A stretch of 6,544 nucleotides of DNA from an uncultured Acetatifactor sp. (GTDB lineage Bacteria > Bacillota > Clostridia > Lachnospirales > Lachnospiraceae), in NCBI GenBank assembly GCA_910584865.1, contig CAJUCE010000078.1:1-6544 (forward strand), read 5' to 3'. Each line of letters opens with the position of its first letter. Positions within the stretch are counted from its first letter, which is position 1. The notes under the pieces are model-generated. The model did no database searches and was not told the origin of the DNA. It saw only the letters and a program-made list of their open reading frames with translations. Below are positions 5,302-6,544 of this stretch, one piece after another. The position numbers were made by a program, and so were the translations under genes.

Positions 5302-5974
5302 TAGATTACGAGTCGGTATACAAAAAGGCGAACAAGATAAAATATCTGAATTATATCGCCCGGGTAATGGAAAAATATTTTAAGGAAGATGAAGCATTCA
5401 ACCTGCGCCTGATCGTTATCTACACCAGTGATGTACAGAGTGCGGAAGCAATTCTTGAAACGGACTGTTTTACCCTGCGTACCGAGCAGGCCTTCCTGTC
5501 CCATATAGACGGTGAGGCAACCTATCGAGAAATCCAGGGCAAGCTCCAGTCCGGCATCCCTTTGGCCGATGATGACCTGATGCGGCTGGTGATCCTGCCG
5601 CTTACGGTTCCCGGTACGGAAGGGAAACAGAGTATGCTGGAGAGGATCGTCGACCTGGCTGAACAGATACCGGACGAAAGGCAGCGGATTTTTACCCTGT
5701 CCGGCGTGGTCGTAGCAAGCGATAAGTTCATCAACAGGGAATATCTGGATCAGATAAGGAGGAGAATCAACATGACGCAGTTAGGACAGCTATATGAGAA
5801 GGAAAAAATTGAATATGGCAATCAGAAGGCAAGGGAAAAAGTCTTAGAGATTGCAAAGTCTTTACTGGAAGACGGTACAGAAATCGTAAGGATTATGAGA
5901 GCTACTGGGCTTACAGAGGAGGAACTTCTCAATCTTCAAAACGAATTGTTAACGGTATAAGCTTTCAACAACAA

Positions 5975-5999
5975 TCAGGGAAAGCCATACTTTCCCTGA
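5975..5999. terminator. Hairpin between converging units
   Basis: TCAGGGAAAG and CTTTCCCTGA form a perfect 10-bp stem with a 5-nt loop, 14 nt after the stop of the 4959-5960 gene. It is not followed by a good T-run on the plus strand (AATAAAG). On the minus strand ATTGTTGTTG follows. It probably acts as a weak terminator or mRNA 3'-end stabiliser for one or both directions. Confidence 0.55.
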
Positions 6000-6020
6000 A
6001 ATAAAGAAAACTGGACTGGC

Positions 6021-6049
6021 AGCCGCCGATCCTTTTCTTTTTGGCGGCT
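6021..6049. repeat. Inverted repeat downstream of the tRNA array
   Basis: AGCCGCC at 6021-6027 and GGCGGCT at 6043-6049 enclose a 15-nt loop. On the minus strand it is followed after 10 nt by TTTTCTTTATTT, so it may be a back-up terminator for the tRNA transcript, but the spacing is not standard. Confidence 0.35.
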
Positions 6050-6057
6050 CCTGCATG

Positions 6058-6085
6058 AAAATTCCGGGAATGAATCCCATCCCGG
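6058..6085 (-). terminator. Probable terminator of the tRNA array
   Basis: On the minus strand CCGGGA (6085-6080) pairs with TCCCGG (6069-6064) across a 10-nt loop, followed by AATTTT. It begins about 9 nt after the tRNA-Ser 3' end, the right place to end the array. The stem is only 6 bp and the U-tract is short. Confidence 0.45.
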
Positions 6086-6093
6086 CCCTGGAG

Positions 6094-6178
6094 CGTTTGC
6101 GGAAGGATTCGAACCTTCGGTGCGTTGCCGCACGCCACCTTAGCAGGGTGGCACCATAGACCTCTCGGACACGCAAAC
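6094..6178 (-). tRNA. tRNA-Ser(GCT)
   Basis: 85 nt. The acceptor GTTTGCG/CGCAAAC is perfect, with discriminator G as usual for serine. The anticodon stem CCACC/GGTGG holds the loop CTGCTAA with GCT at 6144-6142. A long variable arm (GTGCG...CGCAC) and T-arm GAAGG TTCGAAT CCTTC complete a class II tRNA. It reads AGC/AGU codons. CCA is not encoded. It is the last gene of the leftward array, 6 nt after tRNA-Tyr. Confidence 0.95.
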
Positions 6179-6184
6179 GGGAAG

Positions 6185-6267
6185 TGGATGGGGCAGGACT
6201 CGAACCTGCGGTGTTTCTGTGTGACGGATTTACAGTCCGCTGCCCTCGCCGCTAGGCATACCCATCC
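6185..6267 (-). tRNA. tRNA-Tyr(GTA)
   Basis: 83 nt. Acceptor GGATGGG/CCCATCC with discriminator A, anticodon stem GCGGA/TCCGT around CTGTAAA with GTA at 6233-6231, and T-arm GCAGG TTCGAGT CCTGC. The variable region is long, as in bacterial tRNA-Tyr, but pairs poorly. CCA is not encoded. It lies 4 nt after tRNA-His. Confidence 0.93.
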
Positions 6268-6271
6268 ATAA

Positions 6272-6342
6272 TGTGACCAGGGGGAGTCGAACCCCCATAA
6301 GCAGAACCACAATCTGCCGGACTTCCGTTATCCTATGGCCAC
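6272..6342 (-). tRNA. tRNA-His(GTG) with unusual -1/73 bases
   Basis: 71 nt without position -1. Acceptor GTGGCCA/TGGTCAC (one G-U), anticodon stem GCAGA/TCTGC around TTGTGGT, and T-arm GGGGG TTCGACT CCCCC. Histidine tRNAs of most bacteria carry an encoded G at -1 paired with C73, the main identity element for HisRS. Here -1 is T (6343) and position 73 is A (6272). CCA is not encoded. The structure is otherwise sound, so charging might be weak or rely on another enzyme. Confidence 0.88.
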
Positions 6343-6344
6343 AG

Positions 6345-6468
6345 TAGCTCCTGCGGGGTGCTGTGGTCCGGTGGACCACGTCCAGCACCGTCCGAAGCGG
6401 AGCGTAGACCTTGAACTCGTCATTTCCGGCTTGAGAGGCCGGCGTCCTGACCTTTAGACTAAGGAGCC
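6345..6468 (-). pseudogene. tRNA-Glu(CTC) interrupted by a structured insert
   Basis: The 5' part is a normal tRNA-Glu: acceptor GGCTCCT from 6468, a D-arm like that of the next tRNA-Glu, anticodon stem CCGGC/GCCGG with CTC at 6435-6433, then ACGAG and TTCAA. After about 6411 the expected T-stem and acceptor strand are missing. A strand AGGAGCT plus A, matching the acceptor (G1-U72 wobble), appears at 6352-6345, only 2 nt before tRNA-His, the spacing expected in this array. The gene then spans 124 nt, about 51 more than normal, and the T-stem partner is poor. It could be a dead tRNA or one needing RNA removal; the first is more likely. Confidence 0.7.
6347..6403. repeat. Nested hairpin inside tRNA-Glu(CTC)
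   Basis: Three stacked stems: GCTCC+GC (6347-6354, T6352 bulged) with 6397-6403; GGTGCT (6357-6362) with AGCACC (6384-6389); GTGGTCC (6363-6369) with GGACCAC (6373-6379) around a 3-nt loop. A 4-nt bulge (6380-6383) sits on one side. The outermost stem uses the same bases that would form the tRNA acceptor 3' strand. Confidence 0.7.
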
Positions 6469-6472
6469 TTGA

Positions 6473-6544
6473 TGATCCCCATGGGGCTCGAACCCAATAC
6501 CTCCGGCTTGAAAGGCCGGTGTCCTGACCTTTAGACCAGGGGAC
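6473..6544 (-). tRNA. tRNA-Glu(TTC), first base probably outside the window
   Basis: By alignment with the neighbouring tRNA-Glu the acceptor is one base beyond the window plus GTCCCC, pairing with GGGGATC (one G-U). The anticodon stem is CCGGC/GCCGG around CTTTCAA, anticodon TTC. The T-arm TTGGG TTCGAGC CCCAT has a T-T mismatch at its base. Discriminator A, no encoded CCA. It is 4 nt upstream of the interrupted tRNA-Glu(CTC). Confidence 0.88.

Larger units (their letters stand above)
4959..5960 (+). pseudogene. Lachnospiraceae Rpn/PD-(D/E)XK-like protein, broken by two small inserts
   Basis: Starts at ATG 4959 with AAGGGGG 8 nt upstream. The N-terminus MSEGIVYQNKDILF is the typical opening of a family I know from Lachnospiraceae as Rpn/PD-(D/E)XK-like proteins of about 280-300 residues. 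After 14 codons a hairpin insert (about 5002-5041) interrupts it. The frame resumes at 5044 with ILGQTYKEKSFAAYGIDLPP and reaches DNLFLLEDGTYAIV at 5202, where a 99-nt element breaks it again. It then continues DYESVYKKANKIKYLNYIAR from 5304 to the stop at 5958-5960. The nuclease-like part is LLEDG...VDYES; the C-terminus is a charged helical region ending ATGLTEEELLNLQNELL. Removing both inserts gives about 286 residues with no other damage, so the breaks look recent. An internal ATG at 5367 could yield the 197-residue C-terminal part. Confidence 0.82.

Noticed and set aside
5949..6312. Minus-strand open frames of 75 and 115 codons
   Set aside because: They run through three well-formed tRNA genes and the terminator hairpins.

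Overview
The window looks like accessory DNA from a gut-type Clostridium relative, most likely Lachnospiraceae. This rests on about 50% GC, strong AGGAGG-type ribosome sites, consensus sigma-A promoters, and protein families I associate with mobile DNA in that group. The placement is inference; no search was run.

Layout. 1-145 holds repeats in the style of a recombination site, next to the end of a tyrosine recombinase gene (146-1168, minus). The recombinase start codon overlaps the start of a rightward pair of small genes (1167-1523 and 1520-1792) that ends in a good terminator. Next come a leftward type IV toxin-antitoxin/abortive infection pair: an AbiEi-like regulator (2825-3463) driven by a near-consensus promoter, and an AbiEii-like nucleotidyltransferase (1844-2758). 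They are separated by 66 nt holding two hairpins. On the other strand, a promoter carrying two NrdR-like boxes (3639-3690) leads into a leader with two intrinsic terminators. Beyond it lie the remains of an NAD+-dependent DNA ligase (ligA, 4049-4761), the tail of a PD-(D/E)XK/Rpn-type transposase (4769-4959), and a broken gene of a related Lachnospiraceae family (4959-5960). The right end (6094-6544, minus) is a tight tRNA array reading Glu(TTC), Glu(CTC, interrupted), His(GTG), Tyr(GTA), Ser(GCT). No gene in it encodes CCA.

The most striking thing is a set of short palindromic inserts packed into about 2.3 kb (4182-6403). A 21-nt 7-7-7 hairpin lies in ligA. A roughly 40-nt hairpin and a 99-nt TA-flanked miniature element both lie in the 4959-5960 gene. 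A structured insert of about 51 nt lies in the T-arm region of tRNA-Glu(CTC). In the three protein cases, removing the insert on paper restores the reading frame and the expected protein. The inserts differ in sequence, so they are not obviously one family. The region appears to be decaying and to collect small hairpin elements, while the abiE pair and the recombinase remain intact.
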